Shown here: piece after piece, positions 44,459 to 53,167 of the stretch
Layout of the letters: each line of letters opens with the position of its first letter
How positions within the stretch are numbered: the first letter of the stretch is position 1
Assembly: GCF_030929615.1 (NCBI RefSeq)
Contig: NZ_JAVFVU010000014.1
Location: 152,029 to 216,028 of the forward strand
Source: Dyadobacter sp. LHD-138
GTDB taxonomy: Bacteria > Bacteroidota > Bacteroidia > Cytophagales > Spirosomataceae
Direction: 5' to 3'
Length of the DNA stretch: 64,000 nucleotides
Program-made: the position numbers and the translations under genes
The notes under the pieces: model-generated
Seen by the model: only the letters and a program-made list of their open reading frames with translations
Database searches by the model: none
What the model was told of the DNA's origin: nothing

Positions 44459-44505
44459 GATTGGTATGAAGCCTTAATTTTTCAAAGTAAGGCTTCGTAC
44501 CAATC
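44459..44505. terminator. Bidirectional terminator
   Basis: 18-base arms (44459-44476 GATTGGTATGAAGCCTTA and 44488-44505) pair with one wobble between two convergent genes. Confidence 0.8.
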
Positions 44506-44518
44506 TTGCGGAACGTTG

Positions 44519-45418
44519 TCAAAACGGCTTGTTTTTTATCCAATCCGCCAAAGATTCGTGGCTTGGTTTCCAGCCAAGTAAATTTCTTGCATGAACGGCG
44601 CGGACGCGGCTATTTGAGCCTAAGGCAAATCTGGCCCAGTCGCCCAGTTCAGCCAGGGCATCTTCGGCAGACCAGCTTTGTGTTTTTCCTTCGTAGCCGA
44701 GGGCGCTGGAAACATAACCTGCTATGTCTTGATAAGATTCTTCACCATTTTCTGCGTAAAAATAGGAAGCGGATGGTGCCTTTTCCAATGCTAATAGATA
44801 AAGGGTTGCCAAATCAGCGATGTGTACGTTAGACCAACGGTTTACGCCTGCACCCAGATAAATACCTGCCTGATGTTCGATCGATTTTTTGAAGATAACG
44901 GGCAGCTGATCACTTTCAACAGGGAGCCCGAGTGCTTCGCCGTAGGCCATCGAGGGCACAATTACAACGGTTCTTACCCAATTGTCAATGCCTGCGCGTC
45001 TTACAAAGTTGTTTATTGCGACGCGTTCTTCCCGGATATCCATGGGTATAAAAGGTGTTTCTTCTGTGTAAATATCCGTGGTCGTTGATTCACCCAAAAC
45101 ATCGTCGCCGACGACACTCGAACCGGAGGTGTGAATAAAAACTTTGCCTGTCCCGGTAAGTGTTTCGATGAACGTTTCGACTGCTGCCCTGTGGTCAGAA
45201 TTGGCCGTATGAATGACTGCGTCTGCACGGGTGGCATTTTCAACTAAGATATGCCTGTCTTCCAATGTACCGATGACGGGATGGACGCCAAAACGTGCGA
45301 CAGCGTCGGCGTTTTCCTGATTTCTGACCAAGCCAAACACCTGATGTCCGTTGTCTATTAAAATCTTGCCAACGGATCCGCCTATATAACCGGTGGCTCC
45401 CGTGAGAAAAACTTTCAT
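44519..45418 (-). CDS. NAD(P)-dependent epimerase/dehydratase-like SDR protein
   Basis: The protein has 299 residues. The dinucleotide-binding motif is FLTGATGYIGGSVGK. An atypical/extended SDR fold continues with ADAVIHTAN and VFIHTSGSSVVGDD and the substrate-side segment ARNLLGWKPSHESLADWI at the C-terminus. Such proteins reduce or epimerise varied metabolites; a substrate cannot be named. Isolated gene. Confidence 0.85.
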   Translation of the reverse strand: MKVFLTGATGYIGGSVGKILIDNGHQVFGLVRNQENADAVARFGVHPVIGTLEDRHILVENATRADAVIHTANSDHRAAVETFIETLTGTGKVFIHTSGSSVVGDDVLGESTTTDIYTEETPFIPMDIREERVAINNFVRRAGIDNWVRTVVIVPSMAYGEALGLPVESDQLPVIFKKSIEHQAGIYLGAGVNRWSNVHIADLATLYLLALEKAPSASYFYAENGEESYQDIAGYVSSALGYEGKTQSWSAEDALAELGDWARFALGSNSRVRAVHARNLLGWKPSHESLADWIKNKPF

Positions 45419-45656
45419 GATTTTACTAATAAAGTGGATGTTATTTTTCTTGCAAAAATACCGCCCCTGAAATCGTTTTAATAATTACTTAAATCATGGA
45501 AAGGTATCAGCAAGGTGATAGGAGAAGGGTGGTTTGGTCGGTTGTGGAAGGAAGCGACCGATCTTTTTACTACATCGTTTCAGCCGACAAATTATCACTC
45601 TATCCAACAATCAAATGACGTGATAGATGTGAACTTTGCAGAAAACAATAACAGAT

Positions 45657-46025
45657 ATGACTCAGCTAGAACATGTACAGCAAGTCGAAGGCCGACTTTT
45701 AAAAGCCATGCTTAACGACGACCTTTCAGAACTCGACAAGTTATTGGCCGACGACTTACTGGTCACCGCGCCCGACGGTTTGCTTGTCGGGAAGGCAGCG
45801 GACATGGAGGCACATCGTAACGGCGAAATCCGGATAGATTCGATGAAAGCACCGGAAACGGATTATAGATTTTTACCAGATGTAACCATCGTATTTGTGC
45901 TGATGGAAATAACAGGACGTTTTCAAGGGCAGAAGTTCGAAGGGCGGTATCGTTACACGAGGGTTTGGCAAAACCGGAACGGAAATTGGCAGATCGTGGC
46001 GGCGCATATAAGTTTGGGACAATAA
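45657..46025 (+). CDS. NTF2-like (DUF4440) protein
   Basis: The protein has 122 residues from ATG 45657; the TTG at 45636 is an unlikely extension. LLKAMLNDDLSELDKLLADDLLVTAPDGLLVGKAADMEAHRNG and RYTRVWQNRNGNWQIVAAHIS are typical of the SnoaL/DUF4440 cone-shaped fold used by small enzymes and binding proteins. No specific function can be given. Confidence 0.82.
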   Translation: MTQLEHVQQVEGRLLKAMLNDDLSELDKLLADDLLVTAPDGLLVGKAADMEAHRNGEIRIDSMKAPETDYRFLPDVTIVFVLMEITGRFQGQKFEGRYRYTRVWQNRNGNWQIVAAHISLGQ

Positions 46026-46146
46026 GAATTCTTTCAACCATTCAGGCAAAAGGATTCTTACAGGTCTTACTTACAAAAGGTTACTTTTGATATTGAATAT
46101 CTTTCTGATGTTTAGGTAATTAGCTGTGTTTTTAGCATTGGTACCG

Positions 46147-46320
46147 TTAGGTATTAACTAAATCATTAAATACCATTGCAGCGGGATTTTTATCCTGCAT
46201 ACGCCGGGCGAAAGGACATTTACAGGTTCCCCAATTGCACTTGGTATACATGAAGATCGCGTCTTCAATCATCCCCTGATTACGTGCTGTTCTGGCGAAA
46301 CGAAGCAGATGTCTGATCAA
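46147..46320 (-). pseudogene. Possible small ORF or gene remnant with Cys-rich motif
   Basis: An open frame on the minus strand ends with TAA at 46147-46149 and runs back to an in-frame stop at 46333. It encodes about 57 residues if TTG 46320 is used, including RFARTARNQGMIEDAIF, YTKCNWGTCKCPFARRM and AAMVFNDLVNT. The composition looks protein-like, but there is no ATG near the start and the 5' end overlaps a terminator hairpin. It may be the broken C-terminus of an older gene. Family not recognised. It occupies the 331-base gap 46026-46356. Confidence 0.25.
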
Positions 46321-46351
46321 TTTCTGTATCGATTACAGAAATTGATCAGAC
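46311..46351 (-). terminator. Terminator of the outer-membrane protein/phosphoesterase unit
   Basis: A perfect 18-base inverted repeat (46311-46328, GTCTGATCAATTTCTGTA, and 46334-46351) with a 5-base loop begins 6 bases after the stop of the leftward gene. Confidence 0.8.
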
Positions 46352-46356
46352 AAATC

Positions 46357-46953
46357 TTACAAAGCCATCTTTAAACCAAAAGATAAATTGACGATATCAG
46401 AAAGTTTCAGATACTCGCGGTTTTGAATATAACTGATCATCAGCAGATCGTAACTGCCCAGCTCGTAATACAGTTCAAATGTTTTTCTTTGCCTGTTTAC
46501 CTTAAAATCCCGTCCGACTTTTCCTCCGATGTAAACGGCCGGCCGGATAGCCGTTGCCCACCAGTAATATCCCGATGGATAATAGGAGGGCCATTTTGAG
46601 TCAAACTGGGAACCGAACGTATAGCTAAGATACGCGCCAAGTGAGAACGGAGCAATGTAAAAGGTATTTTTGAGCGGAATACGCCAGGGGGAATAGGTTG
46701 TTTTTGCGGTGATCGTGATCAGCTCGTCTCCCCCAAATTTATGGGGTAAAAAGCCAAACATCAGATCAGTTTCCAGTGTTTTATTTTTGGAAGCATAACC
46801 CGGTCCACCCGACATAAACCCGATATTGCCAGCGAATTGCAGCTTAAAATGATTGGGTACGAACCACTTCGGTCGTTTTGCTTCAACGGGTTCTTTCTGT
46901 GCAAAAGCGGTCACGGTCAAAAACAGGGAAAGTACTATCAGTAATTTTTTCAT
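46357..46953 (-). CDS. Putative outer membrane beta-barrel protein
   Basis: The protein has 198 residues. A signal peptide (LLIVLSLFLTVTAFAQ) is followed by alternating-hydrophobicity strands with many aromatic residues (HFKLQFAGNIGFMSGGPGY; PFSLGAYLSYTFG; KLSDIVNLSFGLKMAL) and an aromatic-rich loop (WPSYYPSGYYWW). This pattern suggests a small outer-membrane barrel of about eight strands. I recognise no named family. It is 5 bases downstream of the metallophosphoesterase gene, so the two are probably cotranscribed. Confidence 0.65.
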   Translation of the reverse strand: MKKLLIVLSLFLTVTAFAQKEPVEAKRPKWFVPNHFKLQFAGNIGFMSGGPGYASKNKTLETDLMFGFLPHKFGGDELITITAKTTYSPWRIPLKNTFYIAPFSLGAYLSYTFGSQFDSKWPSYYPSGYYWWATAIRPAVYIGGKVGRDFKVNRQRKTFELYYELGSYDLLMISYIQNREYLKLSDIVNLSFGLKMAL

Positions 46954-46958
46954 GATGA

Positions 46959-47747
46959 TCAGAATTCAACACGGTCCACTTTATATCCATCTTTCCACAC
47001 GTTAACGATCATATAACCTCTCGTTCCCATGCTTGTGGTAACATAATAATGAACGCCATCTTTAAACGTATGCTGATGACCATACAGGGACATTTTTACA
47101 GTCCCGCTTTCTGCCAGGATCCTGACATATTCTTTTTCCAGTTTCGGGTTGAAGTCGGCGTCAAAAGGTGGGACGTGTGCCACGACGATCGTGTTCTTTT
47201 TACCCGGATTATTAGCCAGTTCTGATCTCAGCCATGCGAGATTTGGAGTCGTCCCGTCAAAGGCATATTCGCGTGAGTTGGTGTTGACGAAGATGAACTT
47301 ATGCTGACCAAATTCGAACGAATAATCCAGCGCTCCGTACATTCTCGTGTAGGTATCCGGACCGTTTGCTACAATGTCGTGGTTGCCAATAACAGTGAGA
47401 TAAGGGTAGTTTAATTTCTGCATGATTGCATTTACCCATTCAAATTCACGGGTTATGCCGAAATCGGAAATGTCTCCGGCGTGCAAAACGAAAGAGATAT
47501 CCTTTTGTTTGTTGGCACTTTTTACAAAATCCGAGGTCTCGTCGTACCAGCGCTGGCTGTCGCCCATGAGTATAAACCGAAGCGTGTCTTTAACCGGAAG
47601 TTGTTTTATTTTTTCAATATTCTTAACCGTCAGATCCTTCTCATTGTCTTTTAGCACGATCTGATTTGGGTTGAACTGAAAAATCCCATCGCAGGAAATG
47701 AGGAAAATACCCAGGAAGAGAATCGCCAGTTGCGATAACGTTTTCAA
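46959..47747 (-). CDS. Calcineurin-like metallophosphoesterase, lipoprotein
   Basis: The protein has 262 residues. The start codon is TTG 47747, since no ATG precedes the signal peptide (LAILFLGIFLISC lipobox). Metal motifs in order: MGDSQ (with Q where many members have H), HAGDISD, VIGNHDI, VVAHVPP and YGHQH. It is expected to hydrolyse phosphoesters at the periplasmic face. It is transcribed with the putative outer-membrane protein gene. Confidence 0.88.
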   Translation of the reverse strand: MKTLSQLAILFLGIFLISCDGIFQFNPNQIVLKDNEKDLTVKNIEKIKQLPVKDTLRFILMGDSQRWYDETSDFVKSANKQKDISFVLHAGDISDFGITREFEWVNAIMQKLNYPYLTVIGNHDIVANGPDTYTRMYGALDYSFEFGQHKFIFVNTNSREYAFDGTTPNLAWLRSELANNPGKKNTIVVAHVPPFDADFNPKLEKEYVRILAESGTVKMSLYGHQHTFKDGVHYYVTTSMGTRGYMIVNVWKDGYKVDRVEF

Positions 47748-47758
47748 TGTAATTTGAC

Positions 47759-47791
47759 GTTAGTAAATGATTACTTTATTGTCTTACTAAC
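47759..47791. promoter_or_regulatory. Inverted repeat upstream of the phosphoesterase gene
   Basis: GTTAGTAA (47759-47766) and TTACTAAC (47784-47791) form an 8-base dyad about 12 bases upstream of the TTG start. It could be an operator; no regulator is identifiable nearby. The rest of 47792-48040 shows nothing recognisable. Confidence 0.3.
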
Positions 47792-48040
47792 CATTCTAAA
47801 CGCCTTATAATTCCGGAAATGGGATTGGAGCTCGTTTTTCTGAAATCGTTTTTGTCTTAAATAGTACGGTATGCGTTTGATAATCAATCATCAAAAAAAA
47901 TAGCAATGCCGTTTTTCGATGTGGTAAATAAAAAGAAAAAGAGCGGGTCGGGAACGGACAGCTATGATCATTTGAACAGGACATTCATTTCTTTAAATAC
48001 CCGGTAATCTTACATTTTTTGCTGTAAAGCCCTTATTTAA

Positions 48041-48080
48041 AACAGAAAAAGCAGATTCGAAAGAACCTGCTTTTTCTGTT
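48041..48080 (-). terminator. Terminator of the cytochrome/propeller gene
   Basis: Perfect 14-base arms (48041-48054 AACAGAAAAAGCAG and 48067-48080) lie 22 bases downstream of the leftward stop codon at 48103. Confidence 0.85.
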
Positions 48081-48102
48081 ATTGACTTACTTCTATCGAA
48101 TC

Positions 48103-50754
48103 TTACTTTTTCTGCTGCGAAAGGAAAGTGATCAAAGATGCGAACTCCTCATAAGACAAAGCACTGGCGAGGCCAGATGGCATCATGGAATCTTCCAATT
48201 CTTTGCGGGAAACGATATCCGATGTTTTGATGGTGTAAAGTTGCCCCGTGATGTCTCTCATAACAACTTTTGAAGCGGATTCCTGTGTGATGAATCCCAT
48301 ATAGGTTTTACCGCCTTTGGCGTCGATTACCACCGAGGCAAAACCTTGTGAAATCGATGCATTGGGTTTAAGAATGGATTCCGCAATTTGTTCGCGGTTC
48401 ATGATCGATCCGATCTGCCCCATAAATGGTCCCTTCATCGTTTCGCCCTTAGTCACGCTATGGCAGGCAACACATCCCTGACGGGTAAATAACGTTTTTC
48501 CCAGTGCAGGGTCTCCGTTGATCTTGGCCATTGCCAGCATCACATCCTCAATTGAAGATTCGCCAACTTGTCCTTTTTTATTTCTGATCTTATCCAGATC
48601 AACCTTCACTTCTTCCTTTACGGCTGCAACTTCGCCGTCGCCCAATTCTGCTATTTCCATGCGGTGCCTGCTGTTCAGGTCGGCAAAAAACTGTTTTCCG
48701 GCAGCATCGGACTTATTGTATTCCTGCGTTAAAATGGCTTTAATTGCAGGCGACGATTCCCAGGTAATCGCTTTGTAATAGGGGCCGTGAGAATCAGGCC
48801 GGGTGCTCCACCACCAGGAGCCGTCATAGTCAGCCTCTTTTTTATAAAGTCGGGAAAGTGTTGTCAGAATCTGCTTTTTCGAAGCCTCATCTTTCACTTG
48901 TTGGTATGCTGAGATCAGTCCGTTGACTGCTTTCGGATCATGCATGTAACGCAGTGCCCAAAGTGCAATGGTTGAATTTTCGGTTCCGATCGCAGCCACG
49001 CAAGCATCCACAGCATGAAGAGATACAAGCGAACGAACGGCAATGTGAGGCGGAACAATCGCTGAATTTGGCGTCGCATGGGGACCTTCCACCCCTTTCG
49101 CAGGTGGAACAAATGAAGCAGGAACTTTAACCTGTAACAATGCCTGCGCAGATTCTACACGGCCAAGGCGTCCAAGCCCAATTGTCGCCGCAATTTGTAC
49201 GCGAGGAGAAGCATCCTGAAGCCCTTTCAGGAATGGCTCAATAGGTACATTTTTAAGATTTCCTTTACGGTCTGTCAATGCGCGCAATGCAAATTCTCTT
49301 GTATCGTTATCGGCAACAAGTTGTAGTAGATTGGTTACTCCATCGGCACCCGTGATCTGGGCATACGTGAAAATTCCCGCCACCCTGGCGTACAATGGTA
49401 AATTTTTGTCGGCAGCAATTTTCCATACCGCTTTGGCCGATTGTTTGGCCGGGCGTGTCAATAACTCCTGCTGGGCATCCAAACGGGCAACTGCACTGCC
49501 GGATTTAAGCAAAGTCACCAATTGTTTAACCGATGCTTTTTTTATGTCCGGATAAGCTTTGTAAGTCCAGTTCTGAGGGACGGCGCGGACAACAAATCCT
49601 TTGGACGGGTTTCCGGAATAACCGGCACCAGCCCAGGCCGAAAGATACAAACGACCGGCGCCATCTATATCCAAATCTGTGATCTGAGATAATTTAATGA
49701 ATTCTTCGTCTTTCTGCTTAAATGTCGCGTTGTCGGGTGTGATGCGGTGGATGAAAAGCTGGCTTCTGCCCCAATCCGCCATCATAGGCACGCGGTTATA
49801 TTTTTCAGGCCATGAAGAATCGTCCATAAATAAAGCACCGGTTCCTGAACCACCGCCAAGATCTACCATGGCTGGAATAATCTCATCCGTGAAATGTTGG
49901 AACAAAACAGGATATCCGTATTCTCCCGACTGTATCTGATTGCTGAAACGGATATTCCATCCGCCGCCATCGTTGGTATTTCCACGTGTGAAAATGTTCA
50001 TATACGGATCAATGGCAACATCATAAATATTTCTCATGCCATGCGTATAAACTTCCATCTCGGTTCCGTCCGGTCTGACCCGAACAATGCCGCCGCCAAG
50101 CATGGTCATTTTTTTACCGCTGCGATCAACTGCGTCATGAAAGCCGAAATCACCGACAGCGATGTATATCCATCCGTCAATACCCATCCGGATGCCATTT
50201 GTGGCGTGATCCGTTCCACGGCTTTGCAGGAATTTAGGAGAGCTTATGTTCTGAATCAATGGTTTTGATGGTCCGTCGGCTATGCCATCGCGGTCTTTAT
50301 CCTCAAAAACAACGAGATCCATGCCACTTGCTTTTTTTGTTTCCTGCGAAAATGTTGTGTGCAGTACAAAAACCTGATCGCCTTTGGCTATAATTCCCCG
50401 TGGATTATCGGCCATCGCAAAAACAGAATGTTTGTCAACTTTGCCATCGTTATCGCTGTCGACAAGCTTGACAATCCTTCCCTTTCCGGGATCTTTTCCC
50501 AGTGAACCGATCATGTCCACACCAACGAAAACGTCTCCGTTTGGCGCCACGGCCAGGCAGGCGGGACTTGGCGTCAGATTAGGACCTGCAAAATGGGTGA
50601 TTTTTAATTCAGCAGGCCAGCTGCTGGCGTTGGGTAATGAATCGACACGGGTGTAGGATGCTGATTGTTTTTTTGTCCCTGAATTTTTATGCTGCGGGCC
50701 AAACCACATGAGCATAAGGAAGGCAGAAATTAGCGTAAAGGTAATTTTTAACAT
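48103..50754 (-). CDS. Membrane-bound dehydrogenase-like protein: propeller, HEAT-like region, cytochrome c
   Basis: The protein has 883 residues. Signal peptide or anchor at 1-20. A beta-propeller of the sugar-dehydrogenase/PVC type spans about 50-395 (ITHFAGPNLTPSPACLAVAPNGDVFVG; GTDHATNGIRMGIDGWIYIAVGD; YTHGMRNIYDVAIDP). A helical HEAT-like region covers about 405-720 (VQIAATIGLGRLGRVESAQALL). The C-terminal cytochrome c domain has C761-x-x-C764-H765 in QGCVACHS, with a possible axial Met in the MMPSG segment. It presumably oxidises a carbohydrate and passes electrons to heme c in the periplasm. The substrate is unknown. Matches the PVC-type heme-binding CxxCH protein family. Confidence 0.85.
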   Translation of the reverse strand: MLKITFTLISAFLMLMWFGPQHKNSGTKKQSASYTRVDSLPNASSWPAELKITHFAGPNLTPSPACLAVAPNGDVFVGVDMIGSLGKDPGKGRIVKLVDSDNDGKVDKHSVFAMADNPRGIIAKGDQVFVLHTTFSQETKKASGMDLVVFEDKDRDGIADGPSKPLIQNISSPKFLQSRGTDHATNGIRMGIDGWIYIAVGDFGFHDAVDRSGKKMTMLGGGIVRVRPDGTEMEVYTHGMRNIYDVAIDPYMNIFTRGNTNDGGGWNIRFSNQIQSGEYGYPVLFQHFTDEIIPAMVDLGGGSGTGALFMDDSSWPEKYNRVPMMADWGRSQLFIHRITPDNATFKQKDEEFIKLSQITDLDIDGAGRLYLSAWAGAGYSGNPSKGFVVRAVPQNWTYKAYPDIKKASVKQLVTLLKSGSAVARLDAQQELLTRPAKQSAKAVWKIAADKNLPLYARVAGIFTYAQITGADGVTNLLQLVADNDTREFALRALTDRKGNLKNVPIEPFLKGLQDASPRVQIAATIGLGRLGRVESAQALLQVKVPASFVPPAKGVEGPHATPNSAIVPPHIAVRSLVSLHAVDACVAAIGTENSTIALWALRYMHDPKAVNGLISAYQQVKDEASKKQILTTLSRLYKKEADYDGSWWWSTRPDSHGPYYKAITWESSPAIKAILTQEYNKSDAAGKQFFADLNSRHRMEIAELGDGEVAAVKEEVKVDLDKIRNKKGQVGESSIEDVMLAMAKINGDPALGKTLFTRQGCVACHSVTKGETMKGPFMGQIGSIMNREQIAESILKPNASISQGFASVVIDAKGGKTYMGFITQESASKVVMRDITGQLYTIKTSDIVSRKELEDSMMPSGLASALSYEEFASLITFLSQQKK

Positions 50755-51142
50755 GTTTATAATTTATAGATAATGGGGCTGAGGAATTTGTGAAAAAAGG
50801 ACAAACAATTTCTTTAATAATTTTGCTTAACCCGTATTTTCCCGGCAAAAAGAGTCAAATTTTGAATTTATTAGGGGCATTGTATGAAAAAATGGATAAA
50901 ACAGCCAATTGGGCGGGAAATTAAAAAACAATTCCTTTAAATCCATGTGACGGAAGTATACCAGAAGTGCTTTAAGAGGAGAAAACGATTGTTTTATTTA
51001 AAATCCAGCTTCTAAATCTTAAAAATTTCTTAAAAGTATTTTTGCCGGTAAATTATTTTAGCTTAATCGATAACTTCGCTTTTCGCGCTATTGGATTCGT
51101 GCGCAGGATCAACAAACAAACCAGGAATAAAGACGAAGCTTC
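50755..51142. other. Divergent intergenic region with a candidate rbsK promoter element
   Basis: TATTTTTG at 51037-51044 fits the -7 consensus TAnnTTTG exactly on the plus strand, but no TTTG is found at the expected -33 distance. No gene or hairpin repeat seen in these 388 bases. Confidence 0.3.
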
Positions 51143-52039
51143 ATGTCACAAAAAATAGTTGTAATCGGTAGCTCCAATACCGATATGGTAATTAAAACCA
51201 AAGTATTCCCCCTGCCCGGAGAAACCGTTTTGGGGCAGACATTCCTGATGAATCCCGGAGGAAAGGGGGCAAATCAGGCTGTTGCCGCAGCCAGGCTTGG
51301 GGCTGATGTCCGCTTCGTTGCGAAAGTCGGTCAGGATATTTTTGGAAACCAGGCGATGGTCGATTTCAAAAAGGAGGGACTGGATATCGACCACGTTTCC
51401 CAAACACCGGATTATCCCTCAGGCATTGCTACCATCACGGTGAACGACAAAGGTGAAAATCAGATCATTGTGGCTTCCGGGGCGAATATGGATCTCAAAC
51501 CCGCAGACCTGCCCGATGTTATTTTCGAAGATGCGTCACTGGTGCTGATTCAGCTTGAAATTCCGCTCGAAACGGTTCGGTATATCGTTGAAAAATGCAG
51601 ATCGCTACAAATTAAATTGGTTTTGAACCCGGCTCCGGCCAAGCCAGTAGACGATGACCTGTTGAACGGGCTTTATCTGATTACTCCGAATGAGACGGAA
51701 ACGGAGATTTTAACAGGGATTGTACCCGATAGCCCCGAATCACTAAAAAAAGCCGCGCTTTTCTTTCGGAAAAAGGGGGTTGAACATGTGATCATTACAC
51801 TGGGGGAAAAAGGAATTTATCTTTCCAACGGGCAGTATGAACAAATTATTCCGGCCGTGGAAGTGCAGGCAGTGGATACAACCGCTGCCGGGGACGTGTT
51901 CAACGGAGCCATTGTTACGGCGCTTTCCCAAGGCTGGAATTGGCTTGAGGCCTGTGATTTTGCCTGTAAAGCTTCGGCGATATCGGTAACAAGAATGGGT
52001 GCTCAGAGTTCGGCACCTTATCAACATGAAATGAAATAA
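51143..52039 (+). CDS. rbsK: Ribokinase
   Basis: The protein has 298 residues. PfkB signatures: NPGGKGANQAVAAARLGADV near residue 38 and VDTTAAGDVFNGAIVTAL with the catalytic aspartate near residue 248; VVIGSSNTDMV opens the fold. It phosphorylates ribose to ribose 5-phosphate. The nucleoside hydrolase gene begins 2 bases after its stop, so the two form a nucleoside-salvage pair: ribose released by the hydrolase is taken up by this kinase. Confidence 0.93.
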   Translation: MSQKIVVIGSSNTDMVIKTKVFPLPGETVLGQTFLMNPGGKGANQAVAAARLGADVRFVAKVGQDIFGNQAMVDFKKEGLDIDHVSQTPDYPSGIATITVNDKGENQIIVASGANMDLKPADLPDVIFEDASLVLIQLEIPLETVRYIVEKCRSLQIKLVLNPAPAKPVDDDLLNGLYLITPNETETEILTGIVPDSPESLKKAALFFRKKGVEHVIITLGEKGIYLSNGQYEQIIPAVEVQAVDTTAAGDVFNGAIVTALSQGWNWLEACDFACKASAISVTRMGAQSSAPYQHEMK

Positions 52040-52041
52040 CG

Positions 52042-52980
52042 ATGAAAAAAATACCGGTTATCATTGACTGTGACCCTGGCCATGACGACGCGCTCATGCT
52101 GATGCTGGCTTTTGGAAGCGGATTGTTTGATGTCAAAGCCGTGACAACGTCGGCCGGAAATCAGACGCAGGATAAAACATTGGCCAATACCTTAAAAATT
52201 CTTTCGCTGATCGGGGCAAATGTGCCTGTTTACCGTGGATGTGAAAAACCGATTTTTAGAAATCTTGTGATCGATGATTCGGTACATGGTGAAAGTGGCC
52301 TACACGGGATAGAATGGGTTGTACCTGCTTTCCAGCCCGAAACAATTTCGGCGGTGGAAGGCATTGCAAGGATATTATCGGAAAGTGAAGGTAAAATCAC
52401 GATTGTGCCCACGGGCCCCTTGACAAATATTGCAGCGTTTTTATTGGCTTTCCCCAATCTAAAGGATAGGATTGAACGTATTTCCCTCATGGGAGGCGGA
52501 ATTTTCAGAGGCAACATGACGCCCCTGGCCGAATTCAATATTTACGCAGACCCGGAAGCGGCGGCAATCGTATTCGCCGCCGGTATCCCGGTTACCATGT
52601 GTGGGCTGGATGTGACGCATAAGGCGGTTGTTTTTCAAAAAGATATCGATTTATTCCGCGCCATTGGAAACAAGAGCGGTGAGGCCGCGGCCAACTTCCT
52701 TGAATTTTATTCGCGGTTTTACAGGGAAAACAGGATTGAGCTGGAAGGCGGTGCCGCCTTGCATGACCCTTGTGCTATTGCCTGGCTGATTAATCCCGAT
52801 ATGTTTAAAACAAAATCCTGTTACGTAGCCGTTGAAACGAAAGGAGAGTTGACCAGTGGAGCTACGGTGGTGGATTTTTACAATGTGCTCAAAAAAGCGC
52901 CGAATACAGAGGTGGCTTATGATATCAACAGAGAAGAATATATTAAAATGCTGGCAGATGCGATCAGGAGCTTACCCTGA
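52042..52980 (+). CDS. Inosine/uridine-preferring nucleoside hydrolase
   Basis: The protein has 312 residues. The calcium-binding signature IDCDPGHDDALMLMLAFG lies at residues 6-24, with PVYRGCEKPI, VPTGPLTNIAAFL, MGGGIFRGNMTPLAEFNIYADPEAA and the ALHDPCAIAWLI C-terminal motif (Asp ligand). It cleaves ribonucleosides to base plus ribose. The preferred base cannot be chosen from the sequence (RihA/B-type). Operon with rbsK. Confidence 0.93.
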   Translation: MKKIPVIIDCDPGHDDALMLMLAFGSGLFDVKAVTTSAGNQTQDKTLANTLKILSLIGANVPVYRGCEKPIFRNLVIDDSVHGESGLHGIEWVVPAFQPETISAVEGIARILSESEGKITIVPTGPLTNIAAFLLAFPNLKDRIERISLMGGGIFRGNMTPLAEFNIYADPEAAAIVFAAGIPVTMCGLDVTHKAVVFQKDIDLFRAIGNKSGEAAANFLEFYSRFYRENRIELEGGAALHDPCAIAWLINPDMFKTKSCYVAVETKGELTSGATVVDFYNVLKKAPNTEVAYDINREEYIKMLADAIRSLP

Positions 52981-53167
52981 TATTTTAATGTTCTTAACTG
53001 ATTTTATGTAATTATTAGTAAAACAAGCAAATGCGCTGATGTATTTTGCACAAAGCGTGATACTTTTAGATCATCAAACAAATTAAACAATTCGTGAAAA
53101 TTTCTGAAAGGAATTGGAGGTTGGGAAAACCTGGTTTTCATCAGAAAATGAAGCGAAATTAAAATTT

